Positions 1-8,819 of a DNA stretch of 55,807 bases are shown here, piece by piece. Numbering within the stretch: position 1 is the stretch's first letter; the number at the start of each line of letters is the position of its first letter. Below the pieces are notes generated by a model that searched no databases, was not told where the DNA came from, and was given only the letters and a program-made list of their open reading frames with translations. Origin of the DNA: Pseudoruegeria sp. SK021 (lineage in GTDB: Bacteria; Pseudomonadota; Alphaproteobacteria; Rhodobacterales; Rhodobacteraceae); contig NZ_MTBG01000024.1 of NCBI RefSeq assembly GCF_002119405.1, positions 1-55,807 of the forward strand, written 5' to 3'. The position numbers and the translations under genes were made by a program.

Positions 1-1
1 G

Positions 2-120
2 GTTCAGATCCGAGCGGCCGTGCTGAACCGGTTCACGGCCCTCGGAATACCCGTCACGAAATCCGTAGGATAAGTGTGTCTGGGGAAAGGGGGAATGCGG
101 CCCGTTTCAGTTTTGCGCAA
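2..120 (+). pseudogene. Probable IS5-type transposase C-terminal tail and element end
   Basis: Frame 2-73 reads VQIRAAVLNRFTALGIPVTK followed by a few residues and a TAA stop at 71-73. This resembles the last residues of IS5-family DDE transposases. The following bases, with a gggg-rich stretch and ttttgcgcaac near 113-122, look like an element end. It directly abuts, and appears to have inserted into, the IS256-family gene that starts near 121. The family assignment comes from memory of the C-terminal wording and is tentative; only a fragment lies in the window. Confidence 0.35.
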
Positions 121-502
121 CAGCGCCAGGCCGAGACCAAAGCCGAAGCCGAGACGGCCTTCGATTTCTTTGTAGAAACCTACCGCGTGAAATACGACAA
201 GGCGGTCGCCAAAATTGGTTAAAGACCGCGCTGTCTTGCTCAACTTCTACGACTACCCGACCGAGCATTGGAAGCACGACCGGACCTTCACCCCGATCGG
301 AAGCATGTTCGCCACCGTCCGCCATCCCACAGGAAAAACCAAAGGATGCCTGAGCCGGAAAACCGGTCTGGCCATGGCATTCCGTTTGATGATGTCAGCC
401 CAAGCCAAATGGCGAAAACTCGACGGCGCAATCCGCCTGCCGGAAATCGTTCAGGGGATTGAATTCAGAGACGGCATCAAGCAACTTCAAACCGCCGCCT
501 GA
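121..502 (+). pseudogene. IS256-family transposase, 3' part, frameshifted and catalytically dead
   Basis: From about 121 the frame reads ...AETKAEAETAFDFFVETYRV, then reaches TAA at 220-222. Homology continues in another frame from about 215 (VKDRAVLLNFYDYPTEHW to the TGA at 500-502). An extra A in the run at 211-214 explains the shift. The continuation carries the FATVRH, KGCLS and WRKLDG segments typical of the C-terminal third of IS256 transposases. The motif usually written NPIES, which I take to hold the third catalytic acid, reads TPIGS here, so the Glu is gone. The 5' two thirds are absent or replaced by the element fragment to the left. This is a decayed copy, homologous to the one at the right edge of the window. 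Confidence 0.85.
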
Positions 503-509
503 CCGCCTC

Positions 510-533
510 GTCACCAACTTTCGGCCATTTCTC
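510..533. repeat. Terminal inverted repeat of the left IS256-family element
   Basis: GTCACCAACTTTCGGCCATT plus TCTC lies eight bases after the transposase stop. Its reverse complement matches 22 of 24 bases of 55681-55704 at the other end of the window. Both lie just outside a transposase 3' end, as expected for an IS256-family terminal repeat. The exact outer base is uncertain by a few positions. Confidence 0.75.
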
Positions 534-572
534 TTTATTGGGTTCTGTCGCGATCTGAAAGGCTGAAGGGTC

Positions 573-716
573 AGCATTGATGAGTTGAGTACGCTGCCGT
601 ATCATTAATTCACGAACCCGGAAGACCATAGCCGTCGCCTGCACCTCTTCGCTTTTGACCGGCACGAACCGCATTGACGGTCGCACTGCGGCTTCACAAA
701 TCGCTTCCGCTATAGC
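573..716 (-). pseudogene. IS110-family (IS1111-like) transposase remnant
   Basis: On the minus strand, 716-573 translates to an open stretch with AIAEAICEAA, RPSMRFVPVKSEE and LMIRQRTQLINA. This is the conserved block joining the DEDD catalytic domain to the middle of IS110/IS1111 transposases. After LINA the homology stops abruptly near 573 and runs into unrelated bases next to the IS256 end. Upstream there is a stop in frame just before the block. It is a short internal fragment of about 48 codons and is non-functional. The IS256-family element probably inserted into or next to it. Confidence 0.75.
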
Positions 717-937
717 GGATCACTTATGTGACTTATGATAACAGCGGTCGTTCCAAAAGTGTCATTACTTTTACCATAACTGTCATTATCAAGTTAGCGC
801 GTCTACCGGCCCGCAATTCTCCATTCGACCCTGATGGCAGGCGTGCACCGCCGAATGAAACCGGGTATGACCGCATTGCATCGGCTGGGATCCTGCCAGA
901 AACTCGCCGGAGACATCGTGGATAAGGGGTAGGTTTT
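717..937. other. Non-coding stretch upstream of DUF2938 gene, with TGTCATTA direct repeats
   Basis: No convincing gene is seen here. Two copies of TGTCATTA lie at 760-767 and 781-788, exactly 21 bases apart (two helical turns). An inverted near-copy (TGATAACA) lies at 736-743. This looks like a regulator binding array or promoter region for the gene at 938, which has a purine-rich ribosome site (ggataaggggtagg) just before its ATG. Confidence 0.35.
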
Positions 938-1420
938 ATGACATTTCTTGGCATTCTCTTCATCGGTCTGCTTGGAACGGCAATCTTTGATCTGTGGGTG
1001 CGGCTCATAGCCAAGCTTCAATCGGCACCGATGCCTGCGTGGGCGCTGCCTGGTCGCTGGTTCGGCCATCTGGCGCGCGGCAAATTCCGCCACGATCGGA
1101 TTGCAGATGCCACGCCAATTCCGAATGAAACCGCGATCGGCTGGATTGGCCATTACGCCATCGGCATCTTGTTCGCGGCCATCGTAGTGATCTGGGGCGG
1201 ACCGGGCTGGTTGAGCGCCCCGACCTTTGCAAAGCCTTTTGTCGTCGGCGTGGTCACAGTTCTGGCCGGCTGGCTGATCATGAGCCCTGGAATGGGCAAC
1301 GGCATCGCTGGAAGCCGCACACCAAATCCGCCGCGATTGCGCGCCCTACAGGTGCTGGCCCATGTGGTCTTTGGCCTTGGCATGTGGTGCGCGGCGTTGA
1401 TCTTTTCGGCGTTTGTCTGA
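938..1420 (+). CDS. DUF2938 family integral membrane protein
   Basis: This is a 160-residue protein with about four hydrophobic segments (roughly residues 3-20, 70-88, 97-115 and 138-158). The family wording includes TAIFDLW near the N-terminus, the amphipathic GRWFGHLARGKF segment around residue 43, a WIGHYAIG segment around residue 69 and a PGMGNGIAGSRTPNP loop around residue 125. These match the uncharacterised DUF2938 family of small inner-membrane proteins, and the length is normal for it. The start is supported by a purine-rich ribosome site about ten bases upstream. It stands alone, with IS debris upstream and a convergent cytochrome gene downstream. The function is unknown and nothing nearby suggests one. 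Confidence 0.8.
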   Translation: MTFLGILFIGLLGTAIFDLWVRLIAKLQSAPMPAWALPGRWFGHLARGKFRHDRIADATPIPNETAIGWIGHYAIGILFAAIVVIWGGPGWLSAPTFAKPFVVGVVTVLAGWLIMSPGMGNGIAGSRTPNPPRLRALQVLAHVVFGLGMWCAALIFSAFV

Positions 1421-1475
1421 TCACGTTCCGGATGGACGGCAGATCGGGGCGGCTTGGGCGGCCCCGATCTTTGCT

Positions 1476-1916
1476 TCAGTCCGCCGTGGGGCCAACCGAA
1501 ACCAGATAGGCCCAGACATCTGCCGCGTCCTCGGGCTTTGGCAGCTTGAACACCATTTTGGCCTGAACCGATTTTGTATCCAGATAGGACCCAAGATAGG
1601 CCTTCGGGTCGGCCAAATAGCCGCTGAACGTCTCTTCGGTCCAGACCAGACCGGCTGCGCCCGCTTCGTCCATTGACCGGCCATAGCGGAACCCCTCGAC
1701 AGAGCCCGCAGCGCGACCATCAACGCCATAGAGGTTCGGCCCGGTGCGGCCGCCCTTGTAGATCACCGTCCCATCGTCAGCGACGACCGCATGACACGCT
1801 TTGCATTTTGAAAAGGTCTTCTCGCCTGCGGCTGCGTCGGCGGCGACGGCCGCACCGGTGAACAGCGGAATGGCGATCAGGGACAAGCCCAGAATTGCGG
1901 ATGCCAGACACTTCAT
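1476..1916 (-). CDS. Class I c-type cytochrome (cytochrome c2-like), exported
   Basis: This is a 146-residue precursor. The ATG at 1916 follows a strong aggagg ribosome site, and a longer in-frame upstream extension lacks one. The N-terminal 24 or so residues form a Sec signal peptide ending near AAVAA. The mature protein carries one haem-binding CKACH motif around residue 36 and a likely axial Met in AKMVFKLP near residue 126. The C-terminal helix EDAADVWAYL is typical of cytochrome c2/c550. It is expected to act as a periplasmic electron carrier after haem attachment by the Ccm system. Its redox partner is not in the window. It is a single gene, upstream of (and not overlapping) the threonine operon's 3' end on the same strand. 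Confidence 0.88.
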   Translation of the reverse strand: MKCLASAILGLSLIAIPLFTGAAVAADAAAGEKTFSKCKACHAVVADDGTVIYKGGRTGPNLYGVDGRAAGSVEGFRYGRSMDEAGAAGLVWTEETFSGYLADPKAYLGSYLDTKSVQAKMVFKLPKPEDAADVWAYLVSVGPTAD

Positions 1917-2001
1917 TAGTTTTCCTCCTGTGGTCCCGGCGCAGCCTATGCCGTCTAGTGCCAGAGGCAAGAGGCATGGTGCCGCGCGGCTGGCCCCAAG
2001 A

Positions 2002-3042
2002 TCAGGTCCAGCTCAGAACCACTTTGCCACTTTTTCCCGACCGCATGGCCGCGAACCCCTCGTCGAACTGATCGACCGAAAAACGGTGGGTGATAACCTT
2101 GCGGATGTCCAAGCCGTTTTGCAGCATGGCGATCATCTTGTACCAAGTTTCAAAAATCTCGCGCCCGTACACGCCTTTGATGGTGATCGCCTTGAACACG
2201 ATCCGCGACCAATCAACCGGCGATTTTCCGGGCGGAATCCCTAAAAGCGCGATCCGTCCGCCCATCACAAGGGCTTCGACCATTTGATCTAACGCCTGCT
2301 GGTTGCCGGACATCTCTAAGCCGACATCAAAGCCTTCGCGCATCTTCAGGCGGTGGATCACGTCTGGCAGTGCTTCCTTTGCGACATTCACCGTCACCAC
2401 ATCGGCCACGGTTTCAGCCAGAGCCAGCCGTTCGGGATTAACGTCGGTGATGACTACATTGCGGGCGCCGACATGGCGCGCAACCGCGGCGGCCATGATG
2501 CCAATGGGACCCGCACCGGTGATCAGCACATCTTCGCCAACCAAATCAAAGCTCAGCGCGGTGTGCACCGCATTGCCCAGTGGATCGAGGATCGCGCCGA
2601 TTTCGTCGTCAATCTCATCCGGCAGCGGCACGACGTTAAAGGCCGGAAGCCGTAGATATTCGGCAAATGCGCCCGCTTCGTTTACGCCGATCCCGCGCGT
2701 GGCCGGATCAAGGTGAAATTTACCCGCCCGGCTTTGGCGGCTGTTGCGTCCGATCAAATGCCCCTCGCCCGAACAACGCTGTCCAAGGCTAAGCCCCTCA
2801 ACATTCGCCCCAAGTTGCACGATTTCACCGGCAAATTCGTGGCCGGTCACCAACGGCACCGGCACGGTCTTTTGCGCCCACTCGTCCCAGTTCCAGATAT
2901 GGATATCGGTGCCGCAAATTCCGGTCTTATTGATCCGGATCAACACATCGTCGGGGCCGATCTCTGGCACCGGGCGGCGCTCCATCCACAGGCCCGGCTC
3001 GGGACGGGCTTTCACCAAGGATTTCATTTCATTCGAACTCAT
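2002..3042 (-). CDS. tdh: L-threonine 3-dehydrogenase, structural zinc lobe lost
   Basis: This is a 346-residue medium-chain dehydrogenase that oxidises L-threonine to 2-amino-3-oxobutanoate with NAD+. It works with the glycine C-acetyltransferase encoded directly upstream, overlapping it by ATGA at 3039-3042. Catalytic zinc ligands are visible at Cys43 (GICGTDIH) and His68-Glu69 (TGHEF). The nucleotide-binding loop TGAGPIG is at 175-181. The segment that in E. coli-type enzymes holds four cysteines for a structural zinc here reads [20 protein letters not shown] (about residues 91-110) and contains no cysteine. The same wording is, as I recall, common in Rhodobacterales. The length and the [17 protein letters not shown] and GKVVLSW segments fit Tdh well. 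Confidence 0.95.
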   Translation of the reverse strand: MSSNEMKSLVKARPEPGLWMERRPVPEIGPDDVLIRINKTGICGTDIHIWNWDEWAQKTVPVPLVTGHEFAGEIVQLGANVEGLSLGQRCSGEGHLIGRNSRQSRAGKFHLDPATRGIGVNEAGAFAEYLRLPAFNVVPLPDEIDDEIGAILDPLGNAVHTALSFDLVGEDVLITGAGPIGIMAAAVARHVGARNVVITDVNPERLALAETVADVVTVNVAKEALPDVIHRLKMREGFDVGLEMSGNQQALDQMVEALVMGGRIALLGIPPGKSPVDWSRIVFKAITIKGVYGREIFETWYKMIAMLQNGLDIRKVITHRFSVDQFDEGFAAMRSGKSGKVVLSWT

Positions 3043-4250
3043 AGCGCGCCGACCTCTCTGCCCGCTTCGGCAAAGGCATTCAAACCAAACTCTAAATCTG
3101 CCCGGGTGAGTAGTGCGTTCATCTGGGTGCGGATCCGCGCCTGCCCTTTTGGGACCACCGGAAAGAAAAAGCCCGCCACATAGACGCCGCGATCATACAG
3201 CGCGGCCGCCATCTTCTGGGCCAGAACTGCATCGCCCAGCATCACTGGCACGATGGGGTGTGCGCCCGGCAGCAGGCGAAAGCCCAGCTCATCCAATCCT
3301 TCGCGCCAAAACCGAGTGTTTTCAAACAAAGAGTCGCGCAGATCATCCGCCGCTTCGACCAGATCCAGCGCGCTAAGTGCCGCCGCCACGATCGCTGGGG
3401 GCAGCGCGTTGGAAAACAGATAGGGCCGAGACCGCTGGCGCAGCAGATCCACCACGGATTGCGACCCGGCAATATAACCGCCAAGTGCCCCGCCAAGCGC
3501 CTTTCCCAAGGTGCCGGTCAACACATCGACCTGATCGGAGACTCCGAAATGATGCGGCGTGCCGCGCCCTTGCGGACCCATGAACCCGGTCGCGTGGCAA
3601 TCGTCGACCATGACCAGCGCGCCATAGGCCCGGGCCAAGGTGGTAATCTCGTCCAGCTTGGCAAGGGTGCCGTCCATGGAAAAGACGCCATCGGTGGCAA
3701 TAATGATGAACCGCGCACCATCCGCCCGGGCCTGTTTGAGCTTGGCATCCAGATCGGCCATATCGCCATTGGCAAAGCGCATCCGCCCAGCCTTGCACAA
3801 CCGGATCCCGTCGATGATGGACGCATGGTTCAAGGCATCCGAGATGATCACGTCTTCGGGCCCAAGTAGCGGCTCAAACAAGCCGCCATTGGCATCGTAA
3901 CAGGCCGCGAACAGGATCGCATCGTCCTTGCCTAAAAAGGCCGCCAGCCGTTGTTCCAAAGTCCGGTGCAGGTCTTGGGTGCCGCAAATGAACCGCACCG
4001 ACGCCATGCCAAAGCCGTGATCTTCCATCGCGGTTTTGGCGGCGGCGATCAACGCAGGATGATCGGCCAGACCGAGATAATTATTGGCGCACAGATTAAG
4101 GACACCGCTGCGTGCATCCGGGCCCAGCCCGACCGAAATCCGGCCGGATTGTGCCGAGGTAATCAGCCGCTCGTGTTTCATCAGGCCTTCGGCGTCGATG
4201 GCGGCAAGCGTTTGAGAGAGATGGGTTTGAAAGGCGGTCGAATGGGTCAT
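3039..4250 (-). CDS. kbl: Glycine C-acetyltransferase (2-amino-3-ketobutyrate CoA ligase)
   Basis: This is a 403-residue alpha-oxoamine synthase that cleaves 2-amino-3-oxobutanoate with CoA to glycine and acetyl-CoA. The PLP lysine is K250 in [10 protein letters not shown]216 and H219 lie in VDDCHATG, and NYLGLADHP and [11 protein letters not shown] match the family. The ATG at 4250 gives the usual Kbl length; an upstream in-frame extension to 4340 has no family homology. It is first in a two-gene operon with tdh (ATGA overlap), which together converts threonine to glycine plus acetyl-CoA. The ribosome site is weak. The intergenic region upstream is shared with the divergent operon at 4490. 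Confidence 0.95.
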   Translation of the reverse strand: MTHSTAFQTHLSQTLAAIDAEGLMKHERLITSAQSGRISVGLGPDARSGVLNLCANNYLGLADHPALIAAAKTAMEDHGFGMASVRFICGTQDLHRTLEQRLAAFLGKDDAILFAACYDANGGLFEPLLGPEDVIISDALNHASIIDGIRLCKAGRMRFANGDMADLDAKLKQARADGARFIIIATDGVFSMDGTLAKLDEITTLARAYGALVMVDDCHATGFMGPQGRGTPHHFGVSDQVDVLTGTLGKALGGALGGYIAGSQSVVDLLRQRSRPYLFSNALPPAIVAAALSALDLVEAADDLRDSLFENTRFWREGLDELGFRLLPGAHPIVPVMLGDAVLAQKMAAALYDRGVYVAGFFFPVVPKGQARIRTQMNALLTRADLEFGLNAFAEAGREVGAL

Positions 4251-4489
4251 AGGGCCAAGCCTATACGTCGCCCGCCATAGGTCAACGACAGAACTGTTCG
4301 CGCGCTGCCGCAAAAGTGGACTTGATCTGGTCTGTGGCAAACTTCCTTGAGCTTGATCTGTTATTCTGCCAAAAGCCGCTCAAATGACCCGATACTCCCG
4401 CCAAATGGCGTAATTTGTGTGGGGTTTTCGTCTGATTTCTATCGTCTTCTCACCGAAGCCGAATTGACTTACCGCCTTGGAGAAACCTG
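4251..4489. promoter_or_regulatory. Divergent intergenic region between kbl and the class V enzyme operon
   Basis: These 239 bases must hold promoters for the leftward threonine operon and the rightward operon beginning at 4490. The inverted repeat CAAAT-GGCGTA-ATTTG lies at 4402-4417, with a further CAAATG at 4381, and is a possible operator. A good ribosome site (ttggagaaacctg) precedes the ATG at 4490. No regulator gene is adjacent, so the factor is unknown. Confidence 0.4.
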
Positions 4490-5944
4490 ATGACCCCGCT
4501 AGCCGAGTTTTCTGCTACGCTACGCCGCCCTGACCTGATTGATGACCTGCGTGCGGGTCTGATCGGCGATGATGCGGTCGTAGATGGGCCATTTGGGCCA
4601 AAGCCGATGATTTACGCGGATTATGTGGCCTCAGGCCGGGCCTTGTGGCAGGTGGAGCGGTTCATTCTGGAACGCGTGCTGCCCTATTATGCCAACACCC
4701 ACACCCAAGCATCGTTTTGCGGCAGCTTCAGCACCCGCCTGCGCGAAGAGGCCCGATCCGAGATTGCCCGCATCGTCGGCGCACCCGAAGGGCACAGCGT
4801 CATCTTCACCGGATCAGGCAGCACCGGCGGGCTCAACCGCATCGTCGGCCTGCTTGACATCGCAGAGCTTGCCCGCGCAGGCGAGCGGGTCGTGGTCCTC
4901 GTTGGTCCATATGAACATCACTCTAATTTGCTGCCATGGCGCGAATCCGGCGCCGAGATGCACGAGATCCCCGAAGGTGCCAATGGCGGGCCTGATTTGG
5001 CGGTCCTCGAAGCGGTCCTTGCGGATGCGAAAGACGCGGCACTGGTGGTCGGATCGTTCTCGGCGGCGTCCAACGTTACCGGCATCGTCACCGATGTGGA
5101 CGCTGTGACCCGCATTCTGAAGCAGTACGGCGCAGTGTCGGTCTGGGATTACGGCGGCGGCGGCCCCTACCTGCCGATGACGATGAATGCCGGAACCGAC
5201 ACCGCCAAGGACGCCATCGTCTTTTCAAGCCACAAATTTCCCGGTGGTCCCGGCGCGTCGGGCGTGACTGTGATCCGTGACGCGATTGCGCGGCGCAAGA
5301 CCCCGACCCTTCCCGGCGGCGGGACGGTGTCGTTCGTGTCGCCGTGGATGCATGTCTATTCGGACAGTCTGGCCGATCGCGAAGAGGGCGGAACCCCGAA
5401 TGTGGTGGGCGATATTCGCGCGGCTTTGGTGCTGTTGATCAAAGAGGCGATGGGCGCTGACTGGCTTGCCTCGCGCCAGCAAGCCTTGCGCCAACGGGCT
5501 TTGGCGGCATGGGCAGACAACCCGCGGATCGACCTGCTGGGCAATCCCGATGCGCCGCACGTTTTGCCGATCTTCTCGTTCCGCATCCGTGATGCCGCGG
5601 GCGCGCTGGTCCACCACCAATTGTTTACCCGCTTGTTAAGCGATGTTCATGGGGTTCAGGCCCGGGGCGGCTGCGCCTGTGCCGGGTCCTACGCCCACCA
5701 TCTTTTGGGGATCGACGCGGATCAGTCAGACGCCATTTTGACGGCATTGGATGCGGGCGTGGAAATTGACAAGCCCGGCTGGGTGCGGCTTAATCTGTCG
5801 GTATTGATGAGCGATGCCAAGGTCGACGCCATTATCGCGGCAGTCACCGATCTGGCCGAAACCGCCCCACGCCACGCCGAGCGGTATTTGGCAGACCTGT
5901 CCAATGCCCGGTTCCGGCCCGAAAGCGCGACCGAAGTTGCTTAA
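4490..5944 (+). CDS. Class V aminotransferase-fold PLP enzyme (cysteine desulfurase-like)
   Basis: This is a 484-residue protein of the aminotransferase class V / NifS-like superfamily. The probable Schiff-base lysine is K249 in VFSSHKFPGG and the PLP-ring Asp is D220 in VWDYGGGGPY. GSGSTGGLNR around 108-117 forms the phosphate cup. A Cys-rich GGCACAGSY around 393-401 replaces the usual active-site Cys loop. It is not housekeeping IscS or SufS: it is longer, has a different N-terminus (YADYVASGRALW) and no iron-sulfur genes are nearby. It is the first gene of a long operon with a transporter, flavoenzyme, CMD proteins and opine-type dehydrogenase. The reaction could be a C-S or C-N lyase, desulfurase or transaminase, but the sequence does not settle this. 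Confidence 0.8.
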   Translation: MTPLAEFSATLRRPDLIDDLRAGLIGDDAVVDGPFGPKPMIYADYVASGRALWQVERFILERVLPYYANTHTQASFCGSFSTRLREEARSEIARIVGAPEGHSVIFTGSGSTGGLNRIVGLLDIAELARAGERVVVLVGPYEHHSNLLPWRESGAEMHEIPEGANGGPDLAVLEAVLADAKDAALVVGSFSAASNVTGIVTDVDAVTRILKQYGAVSVWDYGGGGPYLPMTMNAGTDTAKDAIVFSSHKFPGGPGASGVTVIRDAIARRKTPTLPGGGTVSFVSPWMHVYSDSLADREEGGTPNVVGDIRAALVLLIKEAMGADWLASRQQALRQRALAAWADNPRIDLLGNPDAPHVLPIFSFRIRDAAGALVHHQLFTRLLSDVHGVQARGGCACAGSYAHHLLGIDADQSDAILTALDAGVEIDKPGWVRLNLSVLMSDAKVDAIIAAVTDLAETAPRHAERYLADLSNARFRPESATEVA

Positions 5945-5973
5945 GGGGATGCAACCATGAAAGCAGAGGCGTG

Positions 5974-7299
5974 ATGCATCCCCTTCGTGATCCGGTGTTT
6001 CGAAAACTGTTCGCAGCCCAAGTCACGTCGCTGCTGGGCATCGGCATCCTGACGGTTGCGTTGGCGCTGACTGCTTACCGGTTTGGCGGAACTGCGGCGG
6101 CCGGGCTGATCCTCGGCGGTCTGTTTGCTTTGAAAATGGTGGCCTATGTCGGCTTGGCCCCGGTCGCCGAAGTGGCCCTGTCGCGGGTCGCGCCGGGGCG
6201 TGCCCTCGTGCTGCTGGATGTGCTGCGGTTGGGGCTGGTGCTGCCCATGGCATTTGCGACCAGCATGGGGCAAATCGCGCTGCTGGCGTTTTTGTTCTAC
6301 GCTGCGTCTGCCGCGTTCACCCCGCTGTTTCAGGCGACAATCCCCGACATCTTGCCCGACGAGGCGCAGTATACCAAGGCGCTGGCCCTGTCGCGTCTGG
6401 CCTATACCTTCGAGTCAATCCTCAGCCCTGCCCTGACCGGGCTGGCGCTGACCGTGATTTCGCCGCCGCTGCTCTATCCGCTGGCGGCCCTGTGTTTCGC
6501 CCTATCGGCAACCGCGCTGGCCTTGGCCCGCATTCCGGGCCGGGCGCCGTCCACAGTCAAAGCCAAGACCCCGTTTCTGACGCGTCTGGGGACGGGGATG
6601 AACATCTATTTGCGGACGCCGCGTCTGCGCGGGCTGTTCCTGTTCAATCTGGCCTTGGCCCTTGGATTGAGTTGGGTGCTGGTCAACACGGTGGTCTTTG
6701 CCGGGTTACGCTTGGGCGATGCCGGGCGCGGCTATCCCACCTTGATGGCAAGCTACGGTCTGGGTGCCGCCATCGCCGCGATTTGCGTCCCTCGCCTTTT
6801 GCGCCGCATCAACGAACGCCGGCTCATGGCGATTGGCGGACTGTTGTTCGGTCTGCTGTCCTGTTTGATCCTGCTGCCGCTGGTTGAGCCCGGTTTGGTG
6901 CTGCTTTGGGCCGGGTTCGGGGCGGCGTCCTCGCTGGTTCTGACCCCGGGCGGGCTGGTGCTGACCAAATCCGCCACACGGGCGGACCGTCCGGCGCTGT
7001 TTGCGGCGCAATTCTCATTATCTCATGCTGGCTGGCTTTTGGCCTATCCTCTGGCCGGATGGCTTGGCACGGTGATCCGCCCGGAACTGGCGCTGGCCGT
7101 GCTCGGGGTGGCCTGCGCGGCCACGACCTTGGTTGCCCTCAAGGTCTGGCCCGCCGATGACCCGCTAGAGCGGATGCACTCGCACCCCGACCTGCCGGGC
7201 GATCACCCGCATCTGCGCGATATTCACGCGGACGGGTCCCACCACACCCACCTGCACGCATTTCATATCGACGACCATCATCCGACCTGGGCGCGATGA
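5974..7299 (+). CDS. MFS transporter with histidine-rich C-terminal tail
   Basis: This protein has about 441 residues and some ten to twelve hydrophobic helices, beginning with PVFRKLFAAQVTSLLGIG and an R-rich cytoplasmic loop. It resembles the MFS_3/DHA group of efflux-type permeases. After the last helix a hydrophilic tail of about 45 residues contains 12 histidines (HSHPDLPGDHPHL, then HADGSHHTHLHAFH and DDHHPTW), suggesting metal binding. The start is ATG 5974; a GTG at 5971 sits almost on the AGAGG site and is less likely. It lies 29 bases after the PLP enzyme and 29 bases before the favoured start of the flavoenzyme, so it is part of the same operon. The substrate is unknown; export of a product or a metal is possible. 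Confidence 0.8.
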   Translation: MHPLRDPVFRKLFAAQVTSLLGIGILTVALALTAYRFGGTAAAGLILGGLFALKMVAYVGLAPVAEVALSRVAPGRALVLLDVLRLGLVLPMAFATSMGQIALLAFLFYAASAAFTPLFQATIPDILPDEAQYTKALALSRLAYTFESILSPALTGLALTVISPPLLYPLAALCFALSATALALARIPGRAPSTVKAKTPFLTRLGTGMNIYLRTPRLRGLFLFNLALALGLSWVLVNTVVFAGLRLGDAGRGYPTLMASYGLGAAIAAICVPRLLRRINERRLMAIGGLLFGLLSCLILLPLVEPGLVLLWAGFGAASSLVLTPGGLVLTKSATRADRPALFAAQFSLSHAGWLLAYPLAGWLGTVIRPELALAVLGVACAATTLVALKVWPADDPLERMHSHPDLPGDHPHLRDIHADGSHHTHLHAFHIDDHHPTWAR

Positions 7300-7328
7300 G
7301 ACAGACCCCCACCCGAAACGGAGACACG

Positions 7329-8819
7329 ATGCCAGAGGCCGCGCAACACACCCCACCACAGACCTTCAGCGATACCGGCCTTGCCGGACTGGAGGCCCGT
7401 CTTCGCTATGATCTGGCATGCCTGTGCTACCCCGGCAACGATTGGGTCCCGACCCATAGCGTGTCTGGCGAACAGGTCACCGATGTGGTGATCGTGGGTG
7501 GCGGCATGTGCGGGCTGGTGGCGTGGCTTTCGCTGCGCATGGCCGGGCTGCGCAACATCCGCATCATCGACCGAAACCCCGCGGGTTTCGAAGGACCATG
7601 GCTGACCTATGCCCGGATGGAAACCCTGCGGTCGCCCAAGACCCTGACCGGCCCCGCCTTCGGCCTTGGCGCCCTGACCTTTCAGGCATGGTACCGGGCC
7701 CAGCATGGCGACGCGGCTTGGGCGGCACTTGACAAGATTCCGCGCCCGATGTGGATGGAGTATCTGCGCTGGTATCGCCAAGTCCTGGACGTTCCCATCG
7801 AAAACGGCACCGCGCTGGAGCAAGTCACGCCCGAGGGCGATTACCTGCGGTTGCGCTGGTCCGGGCCGACCGGTGAATCGGTTCTGGCCCGCAAGATCGT
7901 CTATGCCACCGGCCGCGAAGGCACCGGCCATCCGACCATCCCAGCCTTTGTGGCGAACACGCCGCGAATCCGCTGGGCGCATTCGTCCGACGCCATCGAT
8001 TTCGCGGCGCTTAAGGGCAAGCGCGTGGCGGTGGTCGGCGTTGGCGCATCCGCCATCGACAACGCCGCCGAAGCCTTGGAGGCCGGCGCCGCCGAGGTCC
8101 GCCACCTGATCCGGCGCAGCGAAATGCCGACGATCAACAAGATGATGGGCATTGGCAGCTTTGGCTTCAACGCCGGGTTTCAGGGGCTCTCCGATGCCGA
8201 GCGCTGGCGCTTTATGCACTATTCCTTTGCCACCCAGACCCCGGCTCCGCGCGGATCGACCCTGCGCGTCAGCCGCCATGACAACGCCTTTTTCCACTTT
8301 GGCAAAGCCGTCAGCGCCGTTACCGACACCGGCACCGAGTTGCACATCCAGTTTGCCGATGGCACTGCGCTTGAGACCGACTTCCTGATCCTCGGCACCG
8401 GGTTTTCGGTTGATCCGATGGCCCGCACCGAATTTGGCGCGGCGGCGGGCGACATCCTGCTTTGGCGCGACGTCTATACCCCGCCCGCCGGGGACGAAGA
8501 CCCGGATTTGGGGCGCTTCCCCTACCTCAACCGTGATTTTACCTTCCGCGAACGTGTCGTCGGCACCGCCCCGTGGCTGGCCAATGTGTACTGCTTCAAT
8601 TATGCGTCTACCGCCAGTTTGGGAAAAATCAGCGGCGACATTCCGGGTGTCTCGGAAGGGGCCGCATGGATGGCGCGCGCCCTGTCCGAACGGCTTTATG
8701 CCGAAGACGCAAATACCCATTGGCAGCGGTTGCAAAGCTACGCCACGCCCGAGCTTCTGGGCGACGAATGGACTGCATCGCCACTGCCCCCCATGACCAA
8801 GACAGGACAAGTTGCATGA
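7329..8819 (+). CDS. FAD/NAD(P)-binding flavin monooxygenase-like oxidoreductase
   Basis: About 496 residues from ATG 7329, which has a GGAGA site four bases upstream. An alternative ATG at 7296 overlaps the previous stop as ATGA. Two Rossmann motifs are visible: VVIVGGGMCGL around residue 53-63 for FAD, and VAVVGVGASAID around 233-244 for NAD(P)H. A linking ATGREG segment (193-198) and a later LILGTGFSVD complete a two-dinucleotide flavoprotein of the FMO / N-hydroxylating monooxygenase type. Such enzymes oxygenate N, S or carbonyl centres of soluble substrates in the cytoplasm. It overlaps the next gene by ATGA, so its expression is probably coupled to the CMD proteins. The substrate is unassigned; similarity to characterised FMOs appears limited to the cofactor folds. 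Confidence 0.8.
   Translation: MPEAAQHTPPQTFSDTGLAGLEARLRYDLACLCYPGNDWVPTHSVSGEQVTDVVIVGGGMCGLVAWLSLRMAGLRNIRIIDRNPAGFEGPWLTYARMETLRSPKTLTGPAFGLGALTFQAWYRAQHGDAAWAALDKIPRPMWMEYLRWYRQVLDVPIENGTALEQVTPEGDYLRLRWSGPTGESVLARKIVYATGREGTGHPTIPAFVANTPRIRWAHSSDAIDFAALKGKRVAVVGVGASAIDNAAEALEAGAAEVRHLIRRSEMPTINKMMGIGSFGFNAGFQGLSDAERWRFMHYSFATQTPAPRGSTLRVSRHDNAFFHFGKAVSAVTDTGTELHIQFADGTALETDFLILGTGFSVDPMARTEFGAAAGDILLWRDVYTPPAGDEDPDLGRFPYLNRDFTFRERVVGTAPWLANVYCFNYASTASLGKISGDIPGVSEGAAWMARALSERLYAEDANTHWQRLQSYATPELLGDEWTASPLPPMTKTGQVA

Noticed and set aside
7278-8810. 510-codon open frame on the minus strand opposite the flavoprotein
   Set aside because: It is the GC-rich mirror of a gene with clear FAD/NAD motifs; its translation is low-complexity (Gly, Arg, His-rich) with no family wording or ribosome site.
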